From the NCBI RefSeq assembly GCF_024730785.1, contig NZ_CP102830.1, forward strand, positions 1,488,001-1,552,000: a stretch of DNA of 64,000 bases, given 5' to 3'. Each line of letters begins with the position of its first letter. The stretch's first letter is position 1. The translations under genes and the position numbers were made by a program. The DNA is from Pseudomonas sp. LS44 (lineage in GTDB: Bacteria; Pseudomonadota; Gammaproteobacteria; Pseudomonadales; Pseudomonadaceae). The notes under the pieces are model-generated. The model was given only the letters and a program-made list of their open reading frames with translations, ran no database searches and was not told the origin of the DNA. Below, in pieces: positions 28,651 to 36,104 of this stretch.

Positions 28651-29079
28651 GTGGAATCCGAATCCATCGTCTATGGTTGCATCCGCGATTGGCCGTCTGC
28701 CGATCCGGAGCAGCGTGCTGAGCGTCGCGCCACCAATCAGCGCGAATTGGCCGCGTTGCCTGCCGGTAGTGATTGGCCGTTCCTCGGACGCGATATGTTC
28801 TCCTGCTGCCAGCAACCGGGCGAGGGCTTGTACCAGACCCAGGTGATCCACTTCGGCGCCAGTTATCGGGCCGTGGAATATGAATGGAAGCTCTGGGTCG
28901 AGCAGTTCGAAGCGCTTCTCAAACGGTTGTACTGGGCCAGCGCAGTGGTGCACCTGGAGACCGAGTTGAACGGTACTCACACCTTTCGCTGGGAGTCCGA
29001 GAAAGGCTTCCACAGCCCGCGAGAGGACAGCCTGCGCGTGCGCTGTGCGTGGGAGCGTGAGGGCAGCCTGCGCGGCTGA
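28651..29079 (+). CDS. Hypothetical protein, 142 aa
   Basis: I do not recognise a family. The frame starts with GTG at 28651 and shows typical Pseudomonas codon use. The product is soluble, rich in Trp, Glu and Arg ([39 protein letters not shown]), with no signal peptide or membrane segment. It lies alone between the Pit gene and ynfA. I consider the coding call likely because the reading frame is open throughout and the composition is protein-like. Confidence 0.7.
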   Translation: MESESIVYGCIRDWPSADPEQRAERRATNQRELAALPAGSDWPFLGRDMFSCCQQPGEGLYQTQVIHFGASYRAVEYEWKLWVEQFEALLKRLYWASAVVHLETELNGTHTFRWESEKGFHSPREDSLRVRCAWEREGSLRG

Positions 29080-29132
29080 ACCGAACGCCTTGGCCGGCTG
29101 ATCAGTATTCAATCCGAATCCGGAATCCTCGC

Positions 29133-29465
29133 ATGCTCAATTACCTGTGGTTCTTGCTCGCCGCGCTGTTCGAGATCGCCGGCTGTTACAGCTTCTGGTT
29201 ATGGCTGCGGCTCGGTAAAAGTGCCTGGTGGCTGGCGCCAGGGCTACTCAGCCTGACCCTGTTCGCACTGCTGCTGACGCGTGTCGAAGCGGCGTATGCA
29301 GGCCGCGCCTATGCGGCCTATGGCGGGGTGTACATCGTTGCATCGCTGGGATGGTTGGCGCTGATCGAGCGGACCCGGCCATTGGCGAGCGACTGGTTGG
29401 GCGCCGCGCTATGTGTGCTGGGGGCGAGCATCGTGTTGTTCGGTCCGCGCTTTTCCTCGTCGTAG
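29133..29465 (+). CDS. YnfA family (UPF0060) membrane protein
   Basis: A 110-residue protein with four membrane helices. [20 protein letters not shown], then [20 protein letters not shown] and the final [11 protein letters not shown] are the YnfA hallmarks. The family belongs to the wider small-drug-transporter-like group; E. coli and Shigella YnfA have been linked to multidrug efflux. The length equals the family standard. Confidence 0.93.
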   Translation: MLNYLWFLLAALFEIAGCYSFWLWLRLGKSAWWLAPGLLSLTLFALLLTRVEAAYAGRAYAAYGGVYIVASLGWLALIERTRPLASDWLGAALCVLGASIVLFGPRFSSS

Positions 29466-29504
29466 CAGCAGGCCACGAAGTCTGACGCGCTGCTGGCCCC
29501 TGCG

Positions 29505-29738
29505 CTATTCCTGCTCCAGCCACTCGCGCGGCACGTCGCGCTTCAGGGCGAGCTGGCATTGCTGGCTGTCGGCATCGAAGACGATCACTGCCTCGCCTTT
29601 CTCCAGGGCGCGGCGCACGCGCTGGACGCGGACGGTCAGTTCGGTCTCGTCGCCATTGTCGGTGCCATCGCGGGTCACGAAATCTTCGATCAGCCCGGTC
29701 AGCGTTTCGGCTTGCAACAGGTCGTAGGGAATCAACAT
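29505..29738 (-). CDS. YheU family (UPF0270) protein
   Basis: A 77-residue acidic protein starting MLIPYDLLQAETLTGLIEDF, followed by TRDGTDNGDETELTVRVQRV and GEAVIVFDADSQQCQL, the YheU pattern. The family has a known fold but no firm function. It is on the minus strand, downstream of nothing on that strand, and converges with ynfA. Confidence 0.9.
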   Translation of the reverse strand: MLIPYDLLQAETLTGLIEDFVTRDGTDNGDETELTVRVQRVRRALEKGEAVIVFDADSQQCQLALKRDVPREWLEQE

Positions 29739-29831
29739 GGTGCTTCTCCGGAACGGGGCGGCGATACTAACAGGCAGCTCTTGGCTTGGAAGCCTGTTGT
29801 GCGACTGACCAGCCGGTCGCGGACAGAAGGT

Positions 29832-32585
29832 TCAGCCGTTCGCCAGCGACTGGTCGAGCAGATAGCGATCCAGCGTGGCGTAGAGCAGGGCGCCATCCAG
29901 TGGCTTGCCGAGGAAATCATCCATGCCGGCGTCAATCCCGCGCTGCCGATGCTCATCAAGAATATGCGCAGTCAACGCCACTATCGGCACCGCGGCGAGG
30001 TGCTGCTCGCGCTCCACCAAGCGGATCTGCCGGGTCGCTTCAAAGCCGTCCATTACCGGCATTTCGCAGTCCATCAGGATCAGCTGAAAACTCTCCGGAG
30101 CGCGTTGGTATTCCTCGACAGCCGCGCGGCCATCGTTAACCAGGCGTACGTTGTAGCCGCGTTTTTTGACGAAACCCTGCACCACCAATTGGTTAATCGG
30201 ATTGTCCTCGGCGATCAGGATGCAGGGAATATGATCGGGATCGAGTTTGCGTTCGCGATGCGCCGGGCGTGGTTCCATGCGGCGTTCCATATAGAGTTCA
30301 TGCAAGGTGTCGCGCAACGGCACCAGGGTCAGTGGCAGCGCTAAATTGAGCAGACGCAGCCCGTTGATACCGGTCAACGACTGACAGTACTGCGGCGGGC
30401 ATAGCACCAGTATGCGTTGGCCGTTTTGCAGGCGCGGGCGCAACGAGTCGAGCCATAACGTCACGCTGCCGGGCCAGGGTGACATCAGCACGAGCAGCGG
30501 CGGCACGGCGAAATCATCGAAATAATCCAGCAAGCGTTCCGGGTTCTGACAGCGCTCGGTGCGCATGCCCCAGCGGCCTAGTACCCGACTCAGGGCGTCC
30601 AGACCCAGGCCATCGAGCGAGCACAGCAAGGCGGTGTGGCCCTGCAGCAAAGCAGTCAGCGGATCGCTATGCGTCGCCTCATATTCGAGCGGCAGGTCGA
30701 AACTGAAGCGCGTGCCCTGGCCAGTGTTGCTCTGCACTTCAATACTGCCGCCCATCATCTCCACCAACTCCTTGCTGATTACCAGGCCCAGACCGCTGCC
30801 GCCATAACGGCGGGTGGTGCTGGAGTCGCCCTGGGCGAAGGATTTGAACAGCTGGGTCTGCACCGAGGCAGAAATGCCGATACCGCTGTCGCTGACCGCG
30901 AACACCAGTCGTTCCGCCTCGTTGGAGCCATAACGGCGGCACACATTGATGGCCACATGCCCTTCTTCGGTGAACTTCAGGGCGTTACCGAGCAGGTTCA
31001 TCAGCACCTGCTTGAGCCGCGTCGGGTCGCCCTGCACGAACCGCGGTACGCCGCCTTCGATACTCAAATACAGGCGCAGATTCTTTTCCAGCGCCTGAGC
31101 GGTGAACAGGCTGAGGGTGGCGGAGAGCAATTCTTCCAGATCGAACTCGATTTTCTCCAAGCTGAGCTTGCCGGATTCGATCCGCGCGTAATCGAGGATG
31201 TCGTTGATCACCGCCATCAACGAGCTGCCGGAACTGACGATGGTATCGACGTAAAAACGCTGGCTGCGGTCCAGGGTGGTTTCCTTGAGCAGTTGCAACA
31301 TGCCCAACACGCCATTCAGGGGCGTGCGGATTTCGTGGCTCATCTTGGCCAGGAAACGGCTTTTCGCCTGATTCTCGATTTCCGCTTGCTCGGCGGCCTG
31401 GCGCGAGACGAAACCCTCTTCCTTGAGCAAGTTGATGCGATCGGCAAGACCGATGGATAAGGTGATCAGTTCGATCGTCACGCCGATCTTCACCACGGCG
31501 GCGCCGAAGATGCCGAACAGCGCCATGCCCAGCGAGTCGGTGGTGATTTGGATAAAGGCAAACAGCAAAATGCCCCACGCCAGCATGTAATAGAAGCCAT
31601 AGCGCAGGCCCTTGCGCCACACGTAGGCGCCACACAGCAGCAGGTAAAAGGACACTGCGAGCGTGGCCAGACTAGTGAGAATGCTCCAGGCATGCATGGA
31701 CAGCAGCGGCGTGGCCAGCAAACAGGTAAGCACCAATAGCATCGCCACGCGCATGCTCAAATCGAGCTGCGGGAGAAATCGCCGGGTGTGCAGAAAGTGG
31801 CGGCTGAACTGCAACGCCGCCAGGCAGTGCAGATACATGAACAGATAGATGCTGATCGACTGGAAGCCCACCTGCTCCGGTAGCAACTTGAACAGCATCC
31901 CGTCGAAACTAGCGGCCATCAGGCCGACGTTGAGGATGTACACCAAGTACCAGAAATAGCTCGCTTCGCGCAGCGAAATGAACAGGAACAGGTTGTAGAA
32001 AAACATGGCGAACAATACGCCGTAGAAAGCGCCGTTGATGCCTGTCAGGGTTTCCTGGGCGGCCGTGCTGGCCGCATAGGTGCCGAAATACATCGGTACG
32101 AACAACGTGCTGCTGCTCTGTACGCGTAACAGCAGGATGTTTTCACCGCCCGGCAAATCGACCGGAAACCACAGATCAACAACTCCCACCGGGCGCTGTG
32201 TGAAGGCTAAATGGTCGCCGCTGCGTTGTGCATGAACTTGACCGTCCGGGGTGATCAGCGAGAGCTGCAAGTCATCGAGCAGCGCGTAATTGATTTCTAA
32301 GAAGCCACGCAGGGTATGGCTGCGGCGATTGTCGAGGCGCGCCTTGAACCACCAGGTTGAAGCGTTCTTGCCCAAATTGGCATGGATGCCCTGCACGGGC
32401 GTGAAGGCGGAGTCGGGCAGGGCCCGCACCTCTTCGAGGGAGAGTGTTCCGTGCGGATCTTCGAGATAACTGAGATGCGGCGCCAGCGACAGACGCAGCT
32501 CATCGCGCTCTAGTAGCGCGGGCGGGGTGGCCCAGGCGCTAATCGAGCAGCAAAACAGCAGCACGGCCAGAAACAGACGGGGCAT
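29832..32585 (-). CDS. Hybrid sensor histidine kinase with 7TMR-DISM sensor
   Basis: A 917-residue inner-membrane kinase. After a signal peptide comes a periplasmic 7TMR-DISMED2-type domain (about residues 30-165), seven membrane helices (about 180-390), a HisKA domain with phosphoacceptor [17 protein letters not shown] near residue 412, an HATPase domain ([18 protein letters not shown] near 600), a poorly conserved middle receiver-like stretch (about 660-760) and a C-terminal receiver with [13 protein letters not shown] and phosphoacceptor [13 protein letters not shown] near 840. The architecture resembles LadS-type kinases. No response regulator or Hpt gene is adjacent, so its output lies elsewhere. 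Confidence 0.93.
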   Translation of the reverse strand: MPRLFLAVLLFCCSISAWATPPALLERDELRLSLAPHLSYLEDPHGTLSLEEVRALPDSAFTPVQGIHANLGKNASTWWFKARLDNRRSHTLRGFLEINYALLDDLQLSLITPDGQVHAQRSGDHLAFTQRPVGVVDLWFPVDLPGGENILLLRVQSSSTLFVPMYFGTYAASTAAQETLTGINGAFYGVLFAMFFYNLFLFISLREASYFWYLVYILNVGLMAASFDGMLFKLLPEQVGFQSISIYLFMYLHCLAALQFSRHFLHTRRFLPQLDLSMRVAMLLVLTCLLATPLLSMHAWSILTSLATLAVSFYLLLCGAYVWRKGLRYGFYYMLAWGILLFAFIQITTDSLGMALFGIFGAAVVKIGVTIELITLSIGLADRINLLKEEGFVSRQAAEQAEIENQAKSRFLAKMSHEIRTPLNGVLGMLQLLKETTLDRSQRFYVDTIVSSGSSLMAVINDILDYARIESGKLSLEKIEFDLEELLSATLSLFTAQALEKNLRLYLSIEGGVPRFVQGDPTRLKQVLMNLLGNALKFTEEGHVAINVCRRYGSNEAERLVFAVSDSGIGISASVQTQLFKSFAQGDSSTTRRYGGSGLGLVISKELVEMMGGSIEVQSNTGQGTRFSFDLPLEYEATHSDPLTALLQGHTALLCSLDGLGLDALSRVLGRWGMRTERCQNPERLLDYFDDFAVPPLLVLMSPWPGSVTLWLDSLRPRLQNGQRILVLCPPQYCQSLTGINGLRLLNLALPLTLVPLRDTLHELYMERRMEPRPAHRERKLDPDHIPCILIAEDNPINQLVVQGFVKKRGYNVRLVNDGRAAVEEYQRAPESFQLILMDCEMPVMDGFEATRQIRLVEREQHLAAVPIVALTAHILDEHRQRGIDAGMDDFLGKPLDGALLYATLDRYLLDQSLANG

Positions 32586-32991
32586 TTGCCCACCTCATGC
32601 AGGCGGGCATGCGCGTCAGAGCCATCCGGTGGCGCTTTGCATCCTTCGCCCGTACAACCGGAGCGGGGAAAAGCGTGGGTGTACCGAGAGCCTGAGCGTC
32701 TGCCCGGGAATTTACGGCACTTTGCTCCTATGCGCTGTTGCCATCAAGGGTCCTTGTCGCGCCGTCCGACCACGCTGGGTGTTTGTGTGATGGCTGAAGC
32801 GCTCCAGCGAACCTTCGGGCAACTTGGGTGTGAGCGTTGCTGCGTAGGTTGGGTTGAGGAGCACAGCGATGAAGCCCAGCGAGCGGTCTTCAGCGTTGCT
32901 TTGCGTCGCTACGGAGGCCGCCGTTAGGCTTCGCGGGCTCAGCCCAACCTACGCGTTTTGCGCAGGTAATCGAGATCGGATTTGGGCAGCT
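32586..32991. other. Gene-free gap of about 400 bases
   Basis: Between the kinase start and the persulfide dioxygenase stop I see no supported gene. The kinase promoter should lie in the left part, where no clean motif is visible. The right part holds a 109-base inverted-end repeat. Confidence 0.6.
32844..32952. repeat. Inverted-end intergenic repeat (GTAGGTTGGG family)
   Basis: It begins GTAGGTTGGGTTGAGG and ends AGCCCAACCTAC, so its ends are inverted. Its interior contains CAGCGATGAAGCCCAGCG and a partly mirrored GGCTTCGCGGGCT. A shorter member of the same family occurs at 60940-61011. Confidence 0.75.
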
Positions 32992-33693
32992 TCAGGGCTG
33001 CCCGCAGGCGCGGTTGGCGGGTACCGCAATGTCCATCAGTCGTGGGTTGGGCAGTTTGAGCCCGGCCATCAGCGCCGCATAGGCCTCGCCATCGGCGACC
33101 TGCAGGCGCGGGTTGTGGGCGGCTTCCTCGGCGAGGGTCGAGCAGGCCCAGCCCTTGTAGTCGTGGCCGGGCCACAGCTCGGTGTTGCCCGGCAGGCTCA
33201 GCAGGCGTTGCAGGCTGGCCCATTGCTGGCGGGCGTCGCCGTTCTGAAAGTCGGTGCGGCCGGTGCCGCGGATCAGCAGGGTATCACCGCTGAACAGCCG
33301 GGCCGGTTGCTGCGCAGCGGCAGGCAGGAGGAAGCAGTAGGAGTCGTCGGTGTGCCCCGGCGTGTACCAGGCGAGCAGCTCGCGCCGGCCAAACGCCAGG
33401 CGTTCGCCATCGGCGAAGGTGAAGCTGGCGCAGGTGCTACCGCTCTGCGCGCCGAAGCCGCTGCGACAGCCGGTGGCGCTGCGCAGCTCGCCAAGTGCGG
33501 TGATGTGGTCGGCGTGGGTGTGCGTGTCGAGCGCGAGTACCAGGCGCAGTTGCAGTTCGTCGAGCAGGCGCAGGTAGTCGTCGAGCTTGTCCTTGACCGG
33601 GTCGATCAGCAGCGCTTCGCCCTGATCGGCGAGCAGGTAGCTGTAGGTCGAACTAGTGGCATCGAACAGTTGGCGAAACAGCATGTCAGGCAC
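32992..33693 (-). CDS. ETHE1-like persulfide dioxygenase, MBL fold
   Basis: A 233-residue metallo-beta-lactamase-fold protein of the ETHE1 group, which oxidises glutathione persulfide to sulfite. The iron ligand motif THTHADHITALGEL lies near residue 57, TPGHTDDSYCF near 113, FSGDTLLIRGTGRTDFQNG near 138 and WPGHDYKGW near 180. It is the last gene of the csoR-type operon and overlaps the TauE/SafE gene by eight bases. Together with rhodanese and a sulfite exporter this gives a coherent sulfide detoxification set. A glyoxalase II assignment is less likely because of the GTGRTDFQNG motif. Confidence 0.92.
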   Translation of the reverse strand: MPDMLFRQLFDATSSTYSYLLADQGEALLIDPVKDKLDDYLRLLDELQLRLVLALDTHTHADHITALGELRSATGCRSGFGAQSGSTCASFTFADGERLAFGRRELLAWYTPGHTDDSYCFLLPAAAQQPARLFSGDTLLIRGTGRTDFQNGDARQQWASLQRLLSLPGNTELWPGHDYKGWACSTLAEEAAHNPRLQVADGEAYAALMAGLKLPNPRLMDIAVPANRACGQP

Positions 33694-34441
33694 CTCCCAG
33701 GAGCTTTTGTCCGGCCAGCGACAGGCTGGTGGCCACCAGCAGCACGGCGAACAGGCGCTGCAGCAGTTGCCCGCCGAGGCGCAGGGCGAGTTGGTTGCCG
33801 AGCATTACGCCGAGCGCACCGCCGCCGGCCAGACCGCCGAGCAGCAGCGGTGAAGGCTGCGCGCTGCTCAGGTAGAGCAGAAAGCCGCCACCGGAAACCA
33901 CGGCGATCACTGCCATTGAGGTGGCGGCGGCCGCCAGCATCGACAACGGGGTGAACCAGAGTAGTGCGGGAACGACCAGAAAGCCGCCGCCGACGCCCAT
34001 CAATCCGGACAACAGGCCGACGCCCAGACCGATGGCGACCAGCGGCAGGCTGCGCAGCGGTCCTTGGCTGGAACGCGGCAGGGCGGCGCTGCGCCACATG
34101 CGCCAGGCCGACCAGAGCACCAGCAGGCAGAAACCGATCAGCAGCAGCGCTTCGGGGGCGAAATGGCCCAGCCACTGCCCCAGGGCGTTGCCCGGCAGGC
34201 CGCTGAGGCTGAGCAGCAGCACCGGCCGCCAGGCCACCTGACCCTGGCGCGCGCGCGGCACCACGCCGATCAGGGCGGTGAGGGCCACCGCGCCGAGGCT
34301 GACGCCGATGGCGTCGCGCAGTGGCAGGTGCAGGCTGAGCAGCAGCGGCAGGGCGACCAGCGAACCGCCGGCGCCGGTCAGGCCGAGCAGCAGGCCGAGC
34401 ACCGCGCCGATGCCCAGGGCTCCGAGCAGTAACGTGGACAT
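33686..34441 (-). CDS. TSUP family sulfite exporter TauE/SafE
   Basis: A 251-residue membrane protein with about eight helices. GLLLGLTGAGGSLVALPLLL near residue 14 and GLLSGLMGVGGGFLVVPALL near 138 are the paired TSUP repeats. In operons with persulfide dioxygenase and rhodanese it is expected to export sulfite. It shares one base with the rhodanese stop (TGATG) and overlaps the next gene, indicating tight coupling. Confidence 0.92.
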   Translation of the reverse strand: MSTLLLGALGIGAVLGLLLGLTGAGGSLVALPLLLSLHLPLRDAIGVSLGAVALTALIGVVPRARQGQVAWRPVLLLSLSGLPGNALGQWLGHFAPEALLLIGFCLLVLWSAWRMWRSAALPRSSQGPLRSLPLVAIGLGVGLLSGLMGVGGGFLVVPALLWFTPLSMLAAAATSMAVIAVVSGGGFLLYLSSAQPSPLLLGGLAGGGALGVMLGNQLALRLGGQLLQRLFAVLLVATSLSLAGQKLLGGA

Positions 34442-34983
34442 CAGTGATTCCAGGGCATGCGCGCCAGCAGCAGGGCCATACCGCAGGTGTTGCTGAGGCC
34501 GGCGAAGGTCAGCCCGGCGCCGACGAAAGCGGCCAGGCCGTACCAGCCCGGGTGCAGCCAGGTACCGAGGATCACCCCGAGCAGCACCAGGCTGCCGGCG
34601 CCGATCTGCACCTGGCGCTGCAGGCTGATCACGCCGCTGCCCGCGCTATTGCCTGGCAGGCCGCAGGCCAGGCAGGCATCGGTGCCGCCGTCGATCACCT
34701 GCACGCCGGGTAGCACGTGTTGCAGGCGCTCGGCGGCCTGGCGCGCGCGCTGGCCTTTCTGACACAGCAGGTAGAGTTCGTCGCCGCGTTGCAGGCCCTC
34801 GCCCTTGAGCTGGGCGGCCAGTTGCGCCGGGTTGAGCTGGTCGAGCGGTACGTTGCGCGCATCGGTCACATGCTGGGCGCGAAACTCCGCGGGGCTGCGC
34901 ACGTCGATCAGGAAGCGCACCCGGCCCTGCTGGCGGATGGCGGCGAAGCGTTGGGCATCGATCAGGCATACGGTGTCGGTCAT
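34441..34983 (-). CDS. Rhodanese-DUF2892 fusion membrane protein
   Basis: A 180-residue protein with an N-terminal rhodanese domain (about residues 5-110; FLIDVRSPAEFRAQHV, active-site loop LLCQKGQRARQAAERL with the catalytic Cys near 75) and a C-terminal DUF2892-type pair of membrane helices (about 120-175; LQRQVQIGAGSLVLLGVILG). It probably handles persulfide sulfur at the membrane next to the exporter. It is the second gene of the operon, after the CsoR-type repressor. Confidence 0.92.
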   Translation of the reverse strand: MTDTVCLIDAQRFAAIRQQGRVRFLIDVRSPAEFRAQHVTDARNVPLDQLNPAQLAAQLKGEGLQRGDELYLLCQKGQRARQAAERLQHVLPGVQVIDGGTDACLACGLPGNSAGSGVISLQRQVQIGAGSLVLLGVILGTWLHPGWYGLAAFVGAGLTFAGLSNTCGMALLLARMPWNH

Positions 34984-34989
34984 TTCGGG

Positions 34990-35004
34990 TACTCCCGGGG
35001 AGTA
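34990..35004. promoter_or_regulatory. Perfect palindrome covering the rhodanese ribosome site
   Basis: TACTCCCGGGGAGTA is a perfect 7+1+7 inverted repeat in the gap of 21 bases between the repressor stop and the rhodanese start. On the minus strand it contains the GGGAG that would serve as ribosome site. It could be a second repressor site or a hairpin that limits translation; the sequence does not decide. Confidence 0.55.
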
Positions 35005-35271
35005 TCAGGTGTATTTGGTGAAGATCGCGCGGACTCGCGTCAGGGTCTCGGCGTCGTTGCGGTCGGGATCGAGCATGGTCTCTTCCAGCAGGCAGGCGAG
35101 CATCTCCTGATAGGCCCTGTCCAAAGCCTTGCGCGCCGCCGAGAACTGCTGGGCGATGGCTTCGCACTCGTCGCCGCGGCGGATCATCGCCTGGATGCCA
35201 CGGATCTGGCCCTCGACGCGGGCCAGGCGTTTGAGCATGGCGCCCTGTTGGTTGGGGTTGGGGCTGGTCAT
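35005..35271 (-). CDS. CsoR/RcnR-family repressor, probably sulfide-responsive
   Basis: An 88-residue all-helical DUF156 repressor (KRLARVEGQIRGIQAMI near residue 14). Members sense Cu, Ni, formaldehyde or persulfide. Here the first conserved thiol is Cys36 (GDECEAI); the usual His and Cys of helix 2 in CsoR are absent, and the only other cysteine is Cys60 (EMLACLLEE), one position before the site of the FrmR/CsoR histidine by my manual alignment. Together with the operon content this favours persulfide sensing rather than copper sensing. It is the first gene of the operon and lies behind a CsoR-type operator. Confidence 0.88.
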   Translation of the reverse strand: MTSPNPNQQGAMLKRLARVEGQIRGIQAMIRRGDECEAIAQQFSAARKALDRAYQEMLACLLEETMLDPDRNDAETLTRVRAIFTKYT

Positions 35272-35283
35272 GCTGTTTCTCCC

Positions 35284-35307
35284 GTATACCCGTGGGGGTA
35301 TGTATAC
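35284..35307. promoter_or_regulatory. CsoR-type operator upstream of the sulfur operon
   Basis: TACCCGTGGGGGTA at 35287-35300 is framed by GTATAC repeats. The TACCCnnnnGGGTA form is the known CsoR/CstR/FrmR operator style. It lies 12 bases upstream of the repressor ATG, so binding would block the promoter: autoregulation is expected. Confidence 0.8.
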
Positions 35308-35331
35308 AGGGGGGAGTATGCTGGCGAAGTG

Positions 35332-35559
35332 GAAAAGGGGACAAGTGGAAAGGGGACAGATTTATTTGAATGCGCTGAACAGGAGTGCTCAGGTTTTAGA
35401 GTCGAAGGAGGGAGCCGCTATGCCTAGGATTGGAAGAGTTCCATTGCCCAACTTCCCACACCAAGTCGTTCAGCCTGGCCGCAATCGTCAATTAAGACGG
35501 CGGTTTTACATTACCGGCCTGATCTGAAAGTTTGTCCCCTTCTCGCGTGTCCCTTTTTC
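35332..35559. mobile_element. Small inverted-repeat element with a transposase remnant
   Basis: The left end (GAAAAGGGGACAAG ... AAAGGGGACAGATTTATTT) and the right end (AAAGTTTGTCCCCTTCTCG ... GTCCCTTTTTC) are inverted imperfect repeats of about 32 bases, each with two GGGACA units. The GGGGACAGATTTATTT motif is familiar from sequences flanking REP-associated Y1-type transposase genes. Inside lies a short transposase N-terminus. It looks like an internally deleted, non-autonomous copy of about 228 bases. Confidence 0.65.
35420..35527 (+). pseudogene. Truncated REP-associated tyrosine transposase remnant
   Basis: MPRIGRVPLPNFPHQVVQPG, followed by RNRQ, is the N-terminus of Y1/IS200-like (RAYT) transposases, with a GGAGGG ribosome site before the ATG. 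After about 24 residues the similarity stops and the frame ends at residue 35, so the catalytic His-hydrophobic-His and Tyr motifs are gone. It cannot be active. Confidence 0.75.
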
Positions 35560-35573
35560 GCTGACGGCGCTGG

Positions 35574-35978
35574 TTAGTGCTTGAGGATCGCTTCGGCCAC
35601 CGGGCAACGCAGTTGCGCCGGGCTCAGGTCGGCGAATTTCTGCAGATCGACCGGCTCGCCGGGCTTGATATCTAGGCGCTGGCGCAGGTCATCGAACATC
35701 GCGTCGTAGTCGTCGCGAAAGAACATCACCGGGCCGCTCGGCACCCGTAAACCATGCTTGCCGGCCAGGCGGCTGGCCACGCTGGCGAAGTTGACCGCCA
35801 GCTCGCGGGGCAGCTCGAACGACTCGGTGAATGGCTGCCCATCGATCTCGCCATGCAGGTCGAAATGCACCTGCTGAGCACCCTGGGGATCACGTTCGAG
35901 GTCGTAATCCAGATGGATCTCGAAGCGTTGCCCATATGGACTTTGCGGCTGCAGATACAGATGGCCTGGCTGAAACAT
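35574..35978 (-). CDS. Hypothetical protein, possibly DUF5064
   Basis: A 134-residue soluble protein starting MFQPGHLYLQPQSPYGQRFE, with FDLHGEIDGQPFTESFELPR near residue 40 and MFFRDDYDAMFDDLRQRL near 85. It resembles the Pseudomonas DUF5064 group as I remember it, but I hold this loosely. There is no signal peptide. It stands alone between the transposase remnant and mnmC. Function unknown. Confidence 0.7.
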   Translation of the reverse strand: MFQPGHLYLQPQSPYGQRFEIHLDYDLERDPQGAQQVHFDLHGEIDGQPFTESFELPRELAVNFASVASRLAGKHGLRVPSGPVMFFRDDYDAMFDDLRQRLDIKPGEPVDLQKFADLSPAQLRCPVAEAILKH

Positions 35979-36104
35979 TGGTGCCCCCTCGACTCTGTGC
36001 GCCGGCCGGGTGCCGGCGACTTGTAGTGGGTTTACCGCTATTCAAACTCCCAATACGCAACACCGACTTGATCGAGGTCAACAAACGGCTCTGCGCCGGT
36101 TGGC

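Noticed and set aside
35129..35419. Plus-strand frame running from the repressor region into the transposase remnant
   Set aside because: The upstream part is antisense to the CsoR-type gene; only the segment from ATG 35420, with its own ribosome site, resembles a transposase.
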